Source: Chloroflexota bacterium (GTDB lineage Bacteria > Chloroflexota > Dehalococcoidia > SZUA-161). Taken from it: DNA of 47,814 nucleotides. Positions 38,239 through 47,814 of this stretch are shown in pieces. The position numbers were made by a program, and so were the translations under genes. The notes beneath the pieces are model-generated. The model saw only the letters and a program-made list of their open reading frames with translations, searched no databases and was not told the DNA's origin. Location of the stretch: the NCBI GenBank assembly GCA_021787935.1, contig JAJYLC010000006.1, positions 1 to 47,814 on the forward strand. Direction: 5' to 3'. The first letter of the stretch is position 1. Every line of letters begins with the position of its first letter.

Positions 38239-40059
38239 ATGGCTAAATCCAAGACCGCATTGAGAACGCATTACTGCGGGGAGCTGCGCAGGGAGCACGT
38301 CGGGCAGACGGTTACTATCGCTGGCTGGGTAAACCGGCGGCGCGACCACGGGAAATTGATTTTCATCGACCTGCGGGATAGAGAGGGTATCGTCCAGACC
38401 GTTTTCAACCCCGAGGTATCGGCCGGCGCTCACTCCACCGCTTCAGAGCTGCGAAGTGAGTATGTAGTGAGAGTGAAGGGTAAGGTGCAGCCCCGTCCCA
38501 AGGGTACGGAGAACCCCAAGCTGGCCACGGGCGAGGTTGAGCTTATCGTAGAGGAAGCCGAGTTACTCAACAGGGCGAAGACGCCTCCATTTTACATAAA
38601 TGAAGAAGTTGAAGTCGATGAAGCTCTCCGTCTCAAATACCGCTACCTTGACCTCAGGCGCGAGAGGATGCAGCGCAACCTTATCCTGCGCCACAGAGTA
38701 GTCAAGTTTATGCGTGACTTCCTCGATGCTAAAGGGTTCCTTGAGATAGAGACCCCTATCATGATAAAGAGCACTCCCGAGGGGGCGCGCGACTATTTGG
38801 TGCCGAGCCGGATATACCCTGGCAAGTTCTATGCCTTGCCACAATCGCCACAGCAACTTAAGCAGTTGCTTATGGTAGCCGGGTACGATAAGTATTTCCA
38901 GATAGCTCGTTGTTTCCGCGACGAGGACTTGAGAGCCGACCGCCAGCCCGAGTTCACCCAGCTCGACATCGAGATGAGCTTTATTGATGAAGATGATGTA
39001 TTGAATCTGATGGAGGAGCTGTTCACCTCACTGGTGGAGACGCTTACCCCTGAATTCAGGTTGATCAAACCCTTTCCGCGCCTCTCTTACGCTGAGGTCA
39101 TAGAGAAGTATGGCAGCGACAAGCCTGACTTGAGGTTTGGTTTGGAGATGGCTGACCTCTCAGACATTTTCGCTGGCTCAGAGTTCTCTGTTTTTCGCAC
39201 AGCTCTAGCTGAGGGAGGGAAAATAAAAGGACTCGCTGCCCCTAGCTGCGCCGCTTACACGCGCAGCCAGCTTGGCGAGCTGACCGAATTCGTCCGCAGT
39301 CGCGGCGCCAAAGGACTCATCACCATGGCGCTGGATGGAAAGCCCGAGGAGAAAATTGCCAACCTGACTGCTGACAGAGTTCGCTCCGTCGTTGCTAAGT
39401 TCCTGACCAGAGAGCAGGTGGTAGAGGTTGCCAGGCGGCTGAAAGCTAATATGGGAGACCTTCTGCTCATCGTTGCCGATAAGCCTAAAATAGTGGATGC
39501 CGTGCTTAGCGCGCTGCGTTCCGAGATGTCGCAGCGTCTAAAGCTGGCAGACCCGAAGCTTTTAGCCTTCGCTTTTATTCAGGATTTCCCTCTGTTCGAC
39601 TGGAACGAGGAAGAGAAGCGCTGGGACTCGATGCACCATCCTTTCACCTCTCCTCATCCTGAGGATATACCATTGCTTGATGCCGATCCAGGGCGGGTGC
39701 GGGCCAGACACTACGATTTCGTGTGCAATGGTTCCGAGGTCTCCAGCGGCTCAATCAGGATTCACAACCGGGAACTGCAGGAGAAGATATTCGGGATTCT
39801 AGGCTATAGTAAACAGGAGACAGAGGCCAGATTCGAGCATTTGCTGGAAGCCCTGGAGAGCGGCGCCCCGCCGCACGGCGGCATAGCCCCGGGGATTGAT
39901 CGGCTGATGATGTTGCTCACCGGAGAGAACAATATCAGGGAGGTTATCGCCTTCCCCAAGAATCAAAACGCTGTGGACCTTATGTTTGATTCCCCGTCAC
40001 CTGTTTCCACGGCGCAGCTTCGAGAGTTGCACCTTAAGCTTCTCGATGAGACAGTTTAA
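38239..40059 (+). CDS. aspS: Aspartyl-tRNA synthetase
   Basis: [91 protein letters not shown]. Confidence 0.97.
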   Translation: MAKSKTALRTHYCGELRREHVGQTVTIAGWVNRRRDHGKLIFIDLRDREGIVQTVFNPEVSAGAHSTASELRSEYVVRVKGKVQPRPKGTENPKLATGEVELIVEEAELLNRAKTPPFYINEEVEVDEALRLKYRYLDLRRERMQRNLILRHRVVKFMRDFLDAKGFLEIETPIMIKSTPEGARDYLVPSRIYPGKFYALPQSPQQLKQLLMVAGYDKYFQIARCFRDEDLRADRQPEFTQLDIEMSFIDEDDVLNLMEELFTSLVETLTPEFRLIKPFPRLSYAEVIEKYGSDKPDLRFGLEMADLSDIFAGSEFSVFRTALAEGGKIKGLAAPSCAAYTRSQLGELTEFVRSRGAKGLITMALDGKPEEKIANLTADRVRSVVAKFLTREQVVEVARRLKANMGDLLLIVADKPKIVDAVLSALRSEMSQRLKLADPKLLAFAFIQDFPLFDWNEEEKRWDSMHHPFTSPHPEDIPLLDADPGRVRARHYDFVCNGSEVSSGSIRIHNRELQEKIFGILGYSKQETEARFEHLLEALESGAPPHGGIAPGIDRLMMLLTGENNIREVIAFPKNQNAVDLMFDSPSPVSTAQLRELHLKLLDETV

Positions 40060-40087
40060 CAAATGAGTAAGAGAGCGCCACCTGAAT

Positions 40088-40110
40088 GTAGGGACGCATG
40101 GTATGCGCCC
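40088..40110. repeat. Short intergenic palindrome, GTAGRG-ended family (copy 6)
   Basis: gtagggacgcatggtatgcgccc; gcat-ggt-atgc core. Confidence 0.5.
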
Positions 40111-40136
40111 TTCCTCTATTAGGGGATTGGGGGATA

Positions 40137-40180
40137 CTTTTAAATCCCCCCAAGACTGGGGGACTACAGGGGGTTGAAAG
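40137..40180. repeat. Dispersed AAATCCCC...GGGGG repeat (copy 2)
   Basis: ctttTAAATCCCCCCaagactGGGGGactacaGGGGGTTgaaa; resembles 18893-18930. Confidence 0.5.
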
Positions 40181-40244
40181 AAGTTTACGAAGGCTGGCTT
40201 CAATTATTCACTCTGAGGCCTGCCCGTAGTATAATGGAGATAAG

Positions 40245-41582
40245 ATGAAAGTATCGACAGAGAAAATCCAGGGTAGCCAGGTAGTTCTTACAATCGAGGC
40301 TGATAAGGAAGAGATGGATAGGTCTCTGGATAAGGCCTACCATCGCCTTGTGGCGAAGACAGCGGTTCCCGGCTTCCGCAAGGGTAAGGCCCCTCGGCCT
40401 ATGTTGGAGAGATATTTAGGCAGGGAGGCTCTGGTCGAAGAGGCTGCTAATCTCTTGATGGCCGAGTCCTATGATAAGGCTCTGGAAGAGCACAAGGTGG
40501 ACGCTATAGCTCGGCCTAAAGTCGAAGTTATTCAGGTCGAGCCGCTGTCCTTTAAGGCTACTGTCCCGGTACGGCCGACCGTAGAGCTGGGCGATTATCA
40601 TGAGATTAAGTTTACTCCGGATGCAGTAGTGGTTACCGATGAAGAGATAACTGATACCATGGAGAGGCTCCGGCAAATGCGGGCAACTTGGGAGCCAGTC
40701 GAACGAGAGGCCAAATCTGGGGATTTGCTGAATATCGATGCTGAGGGCATTGCTCAAGGCAAGACAGTTATCAGTGAGAAAGGCGGCTGGTATGTTTTAT
40801 CCTCTGGAAACTCTTCTTCTCTGCCTGGTTTCTCTGAGCAGCTTGAAGGGGCGAAGAAAGGAGAGGAGAGGACGTTCACCTTGAAATTGCCCGAAGAGTT
40901 CGGAGAACACGCTGGTGAAGACTGTAATTTCAAGGTGCAGGTTAACGAGATTAAACAGAAAAACCTTCCTGACCTGGATGATGAATTCGCTAAAAGCCTG
41001 GGTCGTGGTATAGAAACTGTTGACGCTCTCCGTGAAAGGGTTTTGGCTGATATTAAGTCCGATAAAGAACGAATGGCGAGAAGAAGCCTGGAAGACAAGG
41101 CTATTGAGGCATTGGTTGCTATCTCTCGCCTGGAGTACCCGGATATTCTGGTGCAGAATGAAATCGACGATCTTATTGAGGAACGCAAACAATATCTGGG
41201 TGAGCGCGATAGCCTGGAGAATTATCTTAAGAATGCGAAAAAGACTGAGGAGGAGTTCAGAAACGAGCTCAAGCCCAGAGCAGAAGATATTATCAAACGC
41301 TCTCTGGTTCTGGAGAAACTTGGAGAGGTGGAGAAGATCGAGGTCGGTGCTTCTGAGATCGACGCTGAAGCAGACCGCGTGATTCAGAGTACCCAGGGTG
41401 CCAGCGATGGCGATAAGCTGCGTCAGTTTTTCAATTCGCAGCCCGGCAGGGAGTCGCTGAGAAGGAATATACATATGAGGAAAACCATCGACCGTTTGGG
41501 GGATATAGCTGCCAAAGCGGAGGAGACTACACCTTTAGAGGAAAAGGAAGGGGGAAAAGAAAATGGAGAACCAGCCGAGTAA
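40245..41582 (+). CDS. tig: Trigger factor
   Basis: [27 protein letters not shown]; PPIase-like domain [25 protein letters not shown]. Confidence 0.95.
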   Translation: MKVSTEKIQGSQVVLTIEADKEEMDRSLDKAYHRLVAKTAVPGFRKGKAPRPMLERYLGREALVEEAANLLMAESYDKALEEHKVDAIARPKVEVIQVEPLSFKATVPVRPTVELGDYHEIKFTPDAVVVTDEEITDTMERLRQMRATWEPVEREAKSGDLLNIDAEGIAQGKTVISEKGGWYVLSSGNSSSLPGFSEQLEGAKKGEERTFTLKLPEEFGEHAGEDCNFKVQVNEIKQKNLPDLDDEFAKSLGRGIETVDALRERVLADIKSDKERMARRSLEDKAIEALVAISRLEYPDILVQNEIDDLIEERKQYLGERDSLENYLKNAKKTEEEFRNELKPRAEDIIKRSLVLEKLGEVEKIEVGASEIDAEADRVIQSTQGASDGDKLRQFFNSQPGRESLRRNIHMRKTIDRLGDIAAKAEETTPLEEKEGGKENGEPAE

Positions 41583-42180
41583 CGTTATCCCATTTGTAAT
41601 CGAAAGTAGCGCCCGGGGGGAGCGAGCCTTTGATATTTACTCGCTCCTGCTGAAGGAACGCATCGTCTTCTTGGGCTTGCCCATCAACGACCAGATAGCC
41701 AACCTGATAATAGCCCAGCTTCTATTTCTAGAGCGCGAGGACCCGGACAAGGACATCAGCCTGTATATACATTGCCCGGGCGGCCAGATAAATGCCGGGC
41801 TGGCCATCTATGACACTATGCAGCTTGTGCGCTGCGATGTATCCACCATCTGCGTGGGACTGGCAGCCAGCATGGCCACGGTCCTGCTCGCCGCAGGCAC
41901 CAAAGGCAAGCGCTACGCTCTGCCTAATTCCACCATCCACATGCATCAAGCGATGGGCGGCGCTCAAGGGCAGGCAGCAGATATAGCTATCATAGCTAAG
42001 GAGATACTGAGGGAGCAGGATGTGATTCGCTCCATACTGGTCAGGCATACCGGCCAGCCTTTGGAGAAGATCGCCCGTGACACCGACCGCGACTTCTATA
42101 TGAATTCTCAGCAGGCCCTGGAGTATGGAGTGATCGACGAAATACTCGCTGGGGCCAAGGAGAAAGTGAAGCCTAAGTAA
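41563..42180 (+). CDS. clpP: ATP-dependent Clp protease proteolytic subunit
   Basis: [54 protein letters not shown]; overlaps tig by 20 nt. Confidence 0.97.
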   Translation: MENQPSNVIPFVIESSARGERAFDIYSLLLKERIVFLGLPINDQIANLIIAQLLFLEREDPDKDISLYIHCPGGQINAGLAIYDTMQLVRCDVSTICVGLAASMATVLLAAGTKGKRYALPNSTIHMHQAMGGAQGQAADIAIIAKEILREQDVIRSILVRHTGQPLEKIARDTDRDFYMNSQQALEYGVIDEILAGAKEKVKPK

Positions 42181-42232
42181 GCGGGTCGGGGCGTCCCACC
42201 TTGTAGGGATAGGTATCTATTTCGGCGTCCTG

Positions 42233-44269
42233 TTAATACGCCAGTGCCAGCAGCCTCGCGGCGATACCACCTAGGACTATGGCGGAAACCAGATTGGCCA
42301 CCGATATCGCTGCTGCCGGCTTCCACCCGAATTCTTTAACTAGGGCTGAAATAGTCGCTATGCAGGGAATATAGAGCATGCTTACGAATGCAAGCAGAAT
42401 AAGCTGTGGCTGGGTTAAAAAGAGATTGAAATGCTGCGTACCAAGCAGCGGCACTAATGCCAGGACTACCATCTCCTTTCTGATCAGCCCGAATACCAGG
42501 AGGATTCCCGTGATCAAAGGGAGACCGAGCCACGTCACAGTGATAGGTGAAAGGGCATGGTTAACTGGCCCGAGCCAGCCGAGAGCATAGAGCCCCTGAA
42601 CGGCAGCACTGCCTATTACGTATATCGGGAAAACCATGAAGATTAATGACTTGGTCCGCGACCAGGTCTGCTTTCCCACCACGCTCAGGGATGGGACTCT
42701 GAACTGGTGCATCTCCATTATCAGCCCGGTTGATTTGCCGGGGACCACCCTGAGAGCGATGCGCCCCAGGGCGAATATAATTACCAGGTCAATAGCGTAC
42801 AAAGCCAGAGCCCACCAGATGTTGACAAACGCTGCCACCAGTCCCAGGATTATGATAGTCCGCGCAGTGCACGGCACAAAAGTTATGGCGAATGCAGCGA
42901 GCAGCTTCTCCCGCCTTGTCCCCATCACCCTGCAGCTATAGATGGCAGGGACATTGCAGCCGTACCCCAGAATCAGCGGAATGATGGCTTTCCCGTGCAG
43001 ACCCATTCTGTGCATAAAGTTGTCGAACATAAATGCGACTCGCGTGAGGATGCCTGAGTCTTCAATTGCAGCAAGCACGAGATAGAAAGGCACCACGAAT
43101 GGTATTACCAGCGTGACCCCGGCCACTATTCCTCCGAAAGCGCCATTCCAGAATACTGCCTTCATTGAGCCGGTCAGATTCGGATTTGTAGATTCGAAGA
43201 AACTCAATAGATGAGATAGCCAGTTGGAAAAATAATTTCCCACTGTGAATGTCCAGAGCAGAAGGCCGGCTATCACCACGAAAGCCGTTATGTAACCAAA
43301 AACTTTATGGGTGGTGAACCAGTCTAGCCTGTCCGAAAACGTAGCCTTAACTGTCTCTTGCCTCTGAATATCAGCGGCAATCTGGCTGGCTTTGGAATAC
43401 CGTTCTGAGGCGATCACAGAGAAGCAGGACTCTTTGCAGCCATCTTCTATCTCTTTAGCCATTGTCTCAGATGTACTGACAATGCTCTCTGACTTCAATC
43501 CAACCAGTTTCTTAATTTCCGAATCGTCTTCAAGCAGCTTAATAGAGAGCCAGCGGGAAGGATAGTCCAGATTGAGCTGCTGCGATTCGATTTCTCCGGC
43601 TAGCTTTTCTATTCTGCTTTCCACCGCGTCGCTGAATTTGACTCTGTTTCCCCTCGTGTTATGTCCGTCCCGAGCGACATCAAGGGCTGTCTCAATCAAC
43701 TCCTGTATGCCCTTTCCCCTCGATGCCACAGCCGGTATGACTGGTACACCTAGTATCGCCTCAAGCTTCTTTGCATCAATGGTGATACCTTTGGTCTTGG
43801 CTATGTCCATCTGGTTGAGGCAGATGACCAGTGGGGTATCCATATCCAGTAGCTGCAGTGTGAAATAGAGGTTCCGCTCCAGGACGGAAGCGCCGATAAC
43901 GTTGATAATAGCATTGGGCTTTTCCTGAGCTATGTACTCTCTGGTGACGAGTTCCTCGAGGGAGAAGGTAGAAAAGGAATAAATTCCGGGTAGGTCTATA
44001 ATTGTGGCATCATAACCGTCGAAATGCAGGATGCCCTCTGCCCTTTCTACGGTTTTACCTGGCCAGTTGCCAATCGTTTGATGTGAGCCTGTCAGGTGGT
44101 TAAAGATAACGCTCTTTCCGACATTGGCATTCCCGGCCAAAGCTATAGTTATAGACTGTCCGTTGCCAGATTTTTTACCTTTTTTTGTGGTCGTTGTACT
44201 ATGACATGACCCGCCTATGGCCAAATTATTGCTCCCCAGCTTAATTTGCGGTCTTTTCCACAAAGACAT
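42233..44269 (-). CDS. feoB: Ferrous iron transport protein B
   Basis: GNANVGKSVIFNHLTG G1, DLPGIYSFS G3, NQMD G4; Gate regions GYGCNVPAIYSCRVMGTRREKLLAAFAITFVPCTAR. Confidence 0.96.
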   Translation of the reverse strand: MSLWKRPQIKLGSNNLAIGGSCHSTTTTKKGKKSGNGQSITIALAGNANVGKSVIFNHLTGSHQTIGNWPGKTVERAEGILHFDGYDATIIDLPGIYSFSTFSLEELVTREYIAQEKPNAIINVIGASVLERNLYFTLQLLDMDTPLVICLNQMDIAKTKGITIDAKKLEAILGVPVIPAVASRGKGIQELIETALDVARDGHNTRGNRVKFSDAVESRIEKLAGEIESQQLNLDYPSRWLSIKLLEDDSEIKKLVGLKSESIVSTSETMAKEIEDGCKESCFSVIASERYSKASQIAADIQRQETVKATFSDRLDWFTTHKVFGYITAFVVIAGLLLWTFTVGNYFSNWLSHLLSFFESTNPNLTGSMKAVFWNGAFGGIVAGVTLVIPFVVPFYLVLAAIEDSGILTRVAFMFDNFMHRMGLHGKAIIPLILGYGCNVPAIYSCRVMGTRREKLLAAFAITFVPCTARTIIILGLVAAFVNIWWALALYAIDLVIIFALGRIALRVVPGKSTGLIMEMHQFRVPSLSVVGKQTWSRTKSLIFMVFPIYVIGSAAVQGLYALGWLGPVNHALSPITVTWLGLPLITGILLVFGLIRKEMVVLALVPLLGTQHFNLFLTQPQLILLAFVSMLYIPCIATISALVKEFGWKPAAAISVANLVSAIVLGGIAARLLALAY

Positions 44270-44954
44270 TGCATGCTATCTCTTCCCCCAGAGCTAGTTT
44301 TGAGCCCCTCACCGCGATCTCTACGGGGCCCTTGAGCGGTGCTATTCTGGAGATTCTTATCTTTGTCCCAGGTGTCAGCCCCATGTCCAGAAGTCTTCTG
44401 AGGACTTTGTTATCTCCCCTGACGAAAGCGATTTTGCCCTCTTCGCGTTCCTTCAGCGTTGATATCGATACTATATTCTCCTTGCGCCTGTCTACCTGCT
44501 CCAGACTCCCGCCCCTCCATTTACGGCACTCTTCACAACTGGAGAATTGAAGGTCGCACGGCGGGATGAGATTTCCGTCGTCGGGACATTTATCCGGGTG
44601 TTTTAGAGTCTGGCACAGAGCGCGAGCCGTCTCGTCGGACAATGCATGTTCCATGGCACATGCTTCATCGTGCACCATGGTCTTTCCAATTCCCAGCATG
44701 TCGTGCAGAAATCGTTCCAGCAGCCTGTGTTTTCGAGCCATTTTCTCGGCCATCTTGAAACCTTCGGGGGTGAGAGTGACTCCCTGGTATGGCTGGTAAT
44801 TTACATAGCCCTCATTTGATAGCTTCCCCAGCATTTCAGTCACGCTGGCCGGTGCTACCTTTAGCCTTTTGGATATCGCCGTAGTGCTCGCTGTCTCACC
44901 GTCTTTAGTGAGGGTATAGAGCGCCTCCAGATATTCCTCAGTGCTTTTACTCAT
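44241..44954 (-). CDS. DtxR/MntR-family metal-dependent regulator with C-terminal FeoA-like domain
   Basis: STEEYLEALYTL...HTH...RHRLLERFLHDMLG; C-terminal LDMGLTPGTKIRISRIAPLKGPVEIAVRGSKLALG. Confidence 0.93.
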   Translation of the reverse strand: MSKSTEEYLEALYTLTKDGETASTTAISKRLKVAPASVTEMLGKLSNEGYVNYQPYQGVTLTPEGFKMAEKMARKHRLLERFLHDMLGIGKTMVHDEACAMEHALSDETARALCQTLKHPDKCPDDGNLIPPCDLQFSSCEECRKWRGGSLEQVDRRKENIVSISTLKEREEGKIAFVRGDNKVLRRLLDMGLTPGTKIRISRIAPLKGPVEIAVRGSKLALGEEIACNVFVEKTAN

Positions 44955-44976
44955 TTTATTCTCCTCAGAAGAGAAA

Positions 44977-45036
44977 TTAGGCAAGCCTAATCTTTAGGCC
45001 TACCTAAATTCTATAATAGGTTTTTTATATTGTCAA
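44977..45036 (-). promoter_or_regulatory. Sigma70-type promoter with two DtxR-like boxes
   Basis: Minus strand TTGACA (45031-45036), 17-nt spacer, TAGAAT (45008-45013); ttaggcaagcctaa 44977-44990 and ttaggcctacctaa 44994-45007. Confidence 0.75.
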
Positions 45037-45129
45037 GGGGGTCGTAAGGTTATGCAGCAGAGCTAAAAGTTCTGTCCGGGTCGAAGGGCAGTGCTGGATT
45101 TATCTGGGGTCAAAGCGTTAATATCCGGG

Positions 45130-45930
45130 TTATTTCCCCTTCACAGCCTTATCTATCTCTTCGGTTAGAGAGTAGGCTTTGATAGGCTTGCCTTTGCTGT
45201 TGACTACCTTCCAGTTCTCTATACGCACCCTGCTCTCACTGAAGGCCTTTACTGTAGCTACGACGAGCGGCAGCTCCCTCTTCATGCCTTCCTGACGGAT
45301 CAGCTTGAACAGAGCGTTGTTCTCCCCCTGCCTGGCTTTCACTTCGCCGATTGATAGCTCGCTTATCTCTTCCCAGTGCTTATCGAAAAGGTTGCCTCTG
45401 ATAGGGAATTTGCAGTAGGTTACCGGAGGGCCTTTGTCCAGCTCGGGGGTGACCAGGTGCATCATCACGCCGGTCTCGGTGGCCCTGGTTTCAATGAGCT
45501 TCCATATCACCTCTTGCCAGGTGCCCGTAGGTCCGCCGGGAGCAGCAGGGTGCAGGTTGATCATCTTGTAGTGCTGGCACATCTCGGGCCCAACGATGAG
45601 CATATAGCCGGCAAGGACGCACAGGTCAGAGGAATAACCTTGAAGACGTCTCATCGCCTCTCTGTCGTACTCCAGCCTCCATTGTGGTGAAAGGTATCTT
45701 CCACTGCTGGCCTTGAATCTCTTCGAGGAGAGGCAAACGAGGGGGATGTGGTAGGACTCAACCAGTTTAATGAACGTATCGCTTCCCTCGGCATCTCCGG
45801 GCTCGCGGCTGCAGAACACGAACTCTATCTTTGCCTTTACGTTGCCTTTTTCGATTTCATCGTGCATCCTGGTGAGCAGGGCGCGTGACCCTCCGCCGCG
45901 GCCTGTGGAGAACCAGCCGAGTTTGTACAT
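45130..45930 (-). CDS. Formyltransferase-fold protein (PurN-like)
   Basis: MYKLGWFSTGRGGGSRALL; LCVLAGYMLIVGPEMCQHYKMINLHPAAPGGPTGTWQEVIW; TGVMMHLVTPELDKGPPV. Confidence 0.85.
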   Translation of the reverse strand: MYKLGWFSTGRGGGSRALLTRMHDEIEKGNVKAKIEFVFCSREPGDAEGSDTFIKLVESYHIPLVCLSSKRFKASSGRYLSPQWRLEYDREAMRRLQGYSSDLCVLAGYMLIVGPEMCQHYKMINLHPAAPGGPTGTWQEVIWKLIETRATETGVMMHLVTPELDKGPPVTYCKFPIRGNLFDKHWEEISELSIGEVKARQGENNALFKLIRQEGMKRELPLVVATVKAFSESRVRIENWKVVNSKGKPIKAYSLTEEIDKAVKGK

Positions 45931-45939
45931 GACTGCCTG

Positions 45940-46611
45940 CTAGCTCCTTTGAAACTGTTTGACCAGTCTGTTTCTTATACCTATGTAGAAATGCATCCAC
46001 AAGCTGGTTCGATGTCCGAAAACCTTTCCTTGTCGTAGGGATTGCAGGAATTGCTGCACATCGTTAAACTCCGGTATTTCCATATAAGTGCTGCCTATTT
46101 CTCGGACGATATGGGCATCGCTTCCGGCTGTGCCAGGAAGCCCGTGCTTCCGTGCAAGTTCGAGAGCCCGTTTTGAGTACCGTAGCAGCATGGTCTTGGA
46201 ATTGAACACCTCTATTAAGTCTGCACTGGGCAGTATTTTTTCCAGGGCTTGAGTGTGAATCTTTGTCCCGCTGCGTAAAATGTCGAAAGGATGAGGAATG
46301 CAGACAAGCCCTCCCTGCGCCTTTATCCGCGCCACTGTCTCCTCGGGGGAGAGGCGGGGAGGTATCTTTTCAGTGAGGAAGTAACCGATGATCTCGCCCC
46401 GATTACTCAATATCTCCTCACCGATGATAACTTTGAAGGGAGCGATGCGCTTGACTTCGAAGGCTCCCGAGATTTCGTTGTGGTCGGTAATTGCCACACA
46501 GTTTATCCCCATCCTGAGGCAGTGCTGCACAATCATTTCCGGAGGCGATATGGAGTCTTCCGAGTAGCGGGTGTGCACGTGAAGATCGGCTTTTAACGAG
46601 TTGCTCACCAA
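45940..46611 (-). CDS. PHP-domain phosphoesterase
   Basis: DLHVHTRYSEDSISPPEMI; AITDHNEI; IPHPFDILR; GSDAH. Confidence 0.93.
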   Translation of the reverse strand: MVSNSLKADLHVHTRYSEDSISPPEMIVQHCLRMGINCVAITDHNEISGAFEVKRIAPFKVIIGEEILSNRGEIIGYFLTEKIPPRLSPEETVARIKAQGGLVCIPHPFDILRSGTKIHTQALEKILPSADLIEVFNSKTMLLRYSKRALELARKHGLPGTAGSDAHIVREIGSTYMEIPEFNDVQQFLQSLRQGKVFGHRTSLWMHFYIGIRNRLVKQFQRS

Positions 46612-46615
46612 AAAA

Positions 46616-47176
46616 TTATGCTCTTTCTATGTAACTGCCAGTGCGGGTATCGACACGAACGACATCTCCGACGTTAATGAAGAATGGTACCTGAACTGTG
46701 ACGCCGGTTTCTAGCTTAGCTGGCTTGGTCCCAGATTGTGCTGTGTTACCCTTAAAACTAGGGCCGGTCTCGATAACCTTGAGGTCCACGGCCAGCGGCA
46801 TCTCTATCCCCACTGCCTTGTCGCCGTGCCGCAGTATCACCAGGCTCATCCCTTCCTTGAAGTATTTTTTGAAGCTGTCGCCCAGTTGCCCGGCGGTCAA
46901 GGGGATTTGCTCGAAAGTCTTGACGTCCATGAAGTAATGGAAATCGCCATCCTGGTAAAGGTACTGGGCGTTGCTCAGATCGAGCTGCACCTGATTGAAT
47001 TTCTCCGTTGCCTGGTAGTAGCGCTCGGTGATGTGCCCTGCCTGGATATCCTTCATCTTTATCCTGATCTGGGCGCTGCCCCGGCCCATCTTGATGTGTT
47101 GAAAATCTAATATTGTATAGAGCTGCCCTTCGAGCTCAATTACCATGCCTTTCTTTATGTCAGTGGCAGCTATCAT
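46616..47176 (-). CDS. efp: Elongation factor P
   Basis: IKKGMVIELEGQLYTILDFQHIKMGRGSAQIRIKMKDIQAGHITERYYQATEKF. Confidence 0.97.
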   Translation of the reverse strand: MIAATDIKKGMVIELEGQLYTILDFQHIKMGRGSAQIRIKMKDIQAGHITERYYQATEKFNQVQLDLSNAQYLYQDGDFHYFMDVKTFEQIPLTAGQLGDSFKKYFKEGMSLVILRHGDKAVGIEMPLAVDLKVIETGPSFKGNTAQSGTKPAKLETGVTVQVPFFINVGDVVRVDTRTGSYIERA

Positions 47177-47177
47177 C

Positions 47178-47814
47178 TCAAGGCCTCCGCATCTTCCTTG
47201 ACTTGGTAAGCAGTCTGACCTTGCCTTCCTCCAAGACCGCCATGTCCTCTATTCTGACCCCGCCCGAGCCGCTGATATAGATGCCGGGCTCAATGGTGAA
47301 CACCATACCATCGGCCAGAATATCGGTGGAGCCGGTGCCCAGACGGGGCTCTTCGTGCGTAGCCAAGCCCACGCCGTGTCCCAGTCCGTGGCCGAAGTTA
47401 TCTTTGTACCCTGCCTGCTCTATTACCGTACGTGCCAGGCGGTCAACCTGCTCACCGTTCATGCCCGGCTGCAGTGTAGACAGGGCAGTGAGCTGTGCCC
47501 CTAAAACTATATCATAAACCTTATTAAACATACTTTCACCATCGCCCGGGCAAATGGTGCGCGTAGTATCGCTAGTATATCCTTCCACCGTCGCGCCTAT
47601 GTCTATGACCACGGGCTCGCCATTTTGAATAACCCTGTCGGTGGGCCTGGCGTGGGGAAGCGCTGAGTTCGGGCCCGAGGCCACGATTAGCTCGAAGGGC
47701 ACTGGCTGGCTGCCCATACCACGCATGAAGCTCTCTATCTTCCAGGCAAGCTCTTTCTCAGAAGTGCCCGGCCTGACTTGCGGCAAAATTTCTTCCAATG
47801 CCGCATCGGCTAAA
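47178..47814 (-). CDS. Xaa-Pro aminopeptidase (M24), N-terminus outside window
   Basis: VIDIGATVEGYTSDTTRTI, FGHGLGHGVGLATHEEPRLG, VFTIEPGIY; frame stays open to the window edge. Confidence 0.93.
   Translation of the reverse strand, partial: LADAALEEILPQVRPGTSEKELAWKIESFMRGMGSQPVPFELIVASGPNSALPHARPTDRVIQNGEPVVIDIGATVEGYTSDTTRTICPGDGESMFNKVYDIVLGAQLTALSTLQPGMNGEQVDRLARTVIEQAGYKDNFGHGLGHGVGLATHEEPRLGTGSTDILADGMVFTIEPGIYISGSGGVRIEDMAVLEEGKVRLLTKSRKMRRP

Noticed and set aside
1-47814. CRISPR arrays, tRNA/rRNA genes, transposases or prophage
   Set aside because: No regularly spaced direct repeats with unique spacers, no tRNA T-loop/acceptor pairing noticed, and no integrase/transposase motifs in the ORF track. 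A tRNAscan/Infernal run would be needed to exclude small RNAs.

Overview
The 47.8-kb window is a gene-dense bacterial chromosome segment with about 45 supportable protein genes. I found no tRNA, rRNA, CRISPR array or transposase. The gene content suggests an anaerobic, organic-acid or aromatic-degrading bacterium, possibly Chloroflexota/Dehalococcoidia-like; that lineage is inference only. Main blocks: (i) 0-6 kb: cupredoxin tail, AhpD-like, alpha/beta hydrolase, SDR, nucleotidyltransferase with a C-terminal zinc-ribbon-like motif, LuxR-type HTH and a fused I/D-type Mg/Co-chelatase. (ii) 6-20.6 kb: a co-directional redox block with four phytoene-desaturase-like FAD oxidoreductases (two in tandem), a tungsten-type aldehyde:ferredoxin oxidoreductase, Zn-alcohol dehydrogenase, two orphan small proteins, a two-subunit CoA-transferase, an FMN reductase-like protein and an IlvD/Edd-family dehydratase. 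(iii) 22-25.7 kb: an FrhB-like/IorA/IorB operon. (iv) 26-29.2 kb: a multi-PAS histidine kinase and OmpR-family regulator, followed by a phased TTGTAAT operator-like array. (v) 29.3-34.5 kb: acyl-CoA dehydrogenase and ferredoxin-fused ETF genes, with the ETF pair split by an AT-rich orphan ORF and a repeat cluster, plus a nitronate monooxygenase/FabK-like gene. (vi) 34.6-38 kb: glycosyltransferase, UDP-sugar decarboxylase/epimerase and UDP-glucose dehydrogenase. (vii) 38-47.8 kb: aspS, tig, clpP, feoB, dtxR, formyltransferase, PHP, efp and pepQ/P. The most interesting signals are the uncharacterised redox block, the helically phased operator array inside a 13-bp inverted repeat, the intergenic palindromes with conserved ends and variable self-complementary cores, and the interrupted ETF operon. 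All family calls come from reading translated motifs; no database search was run.
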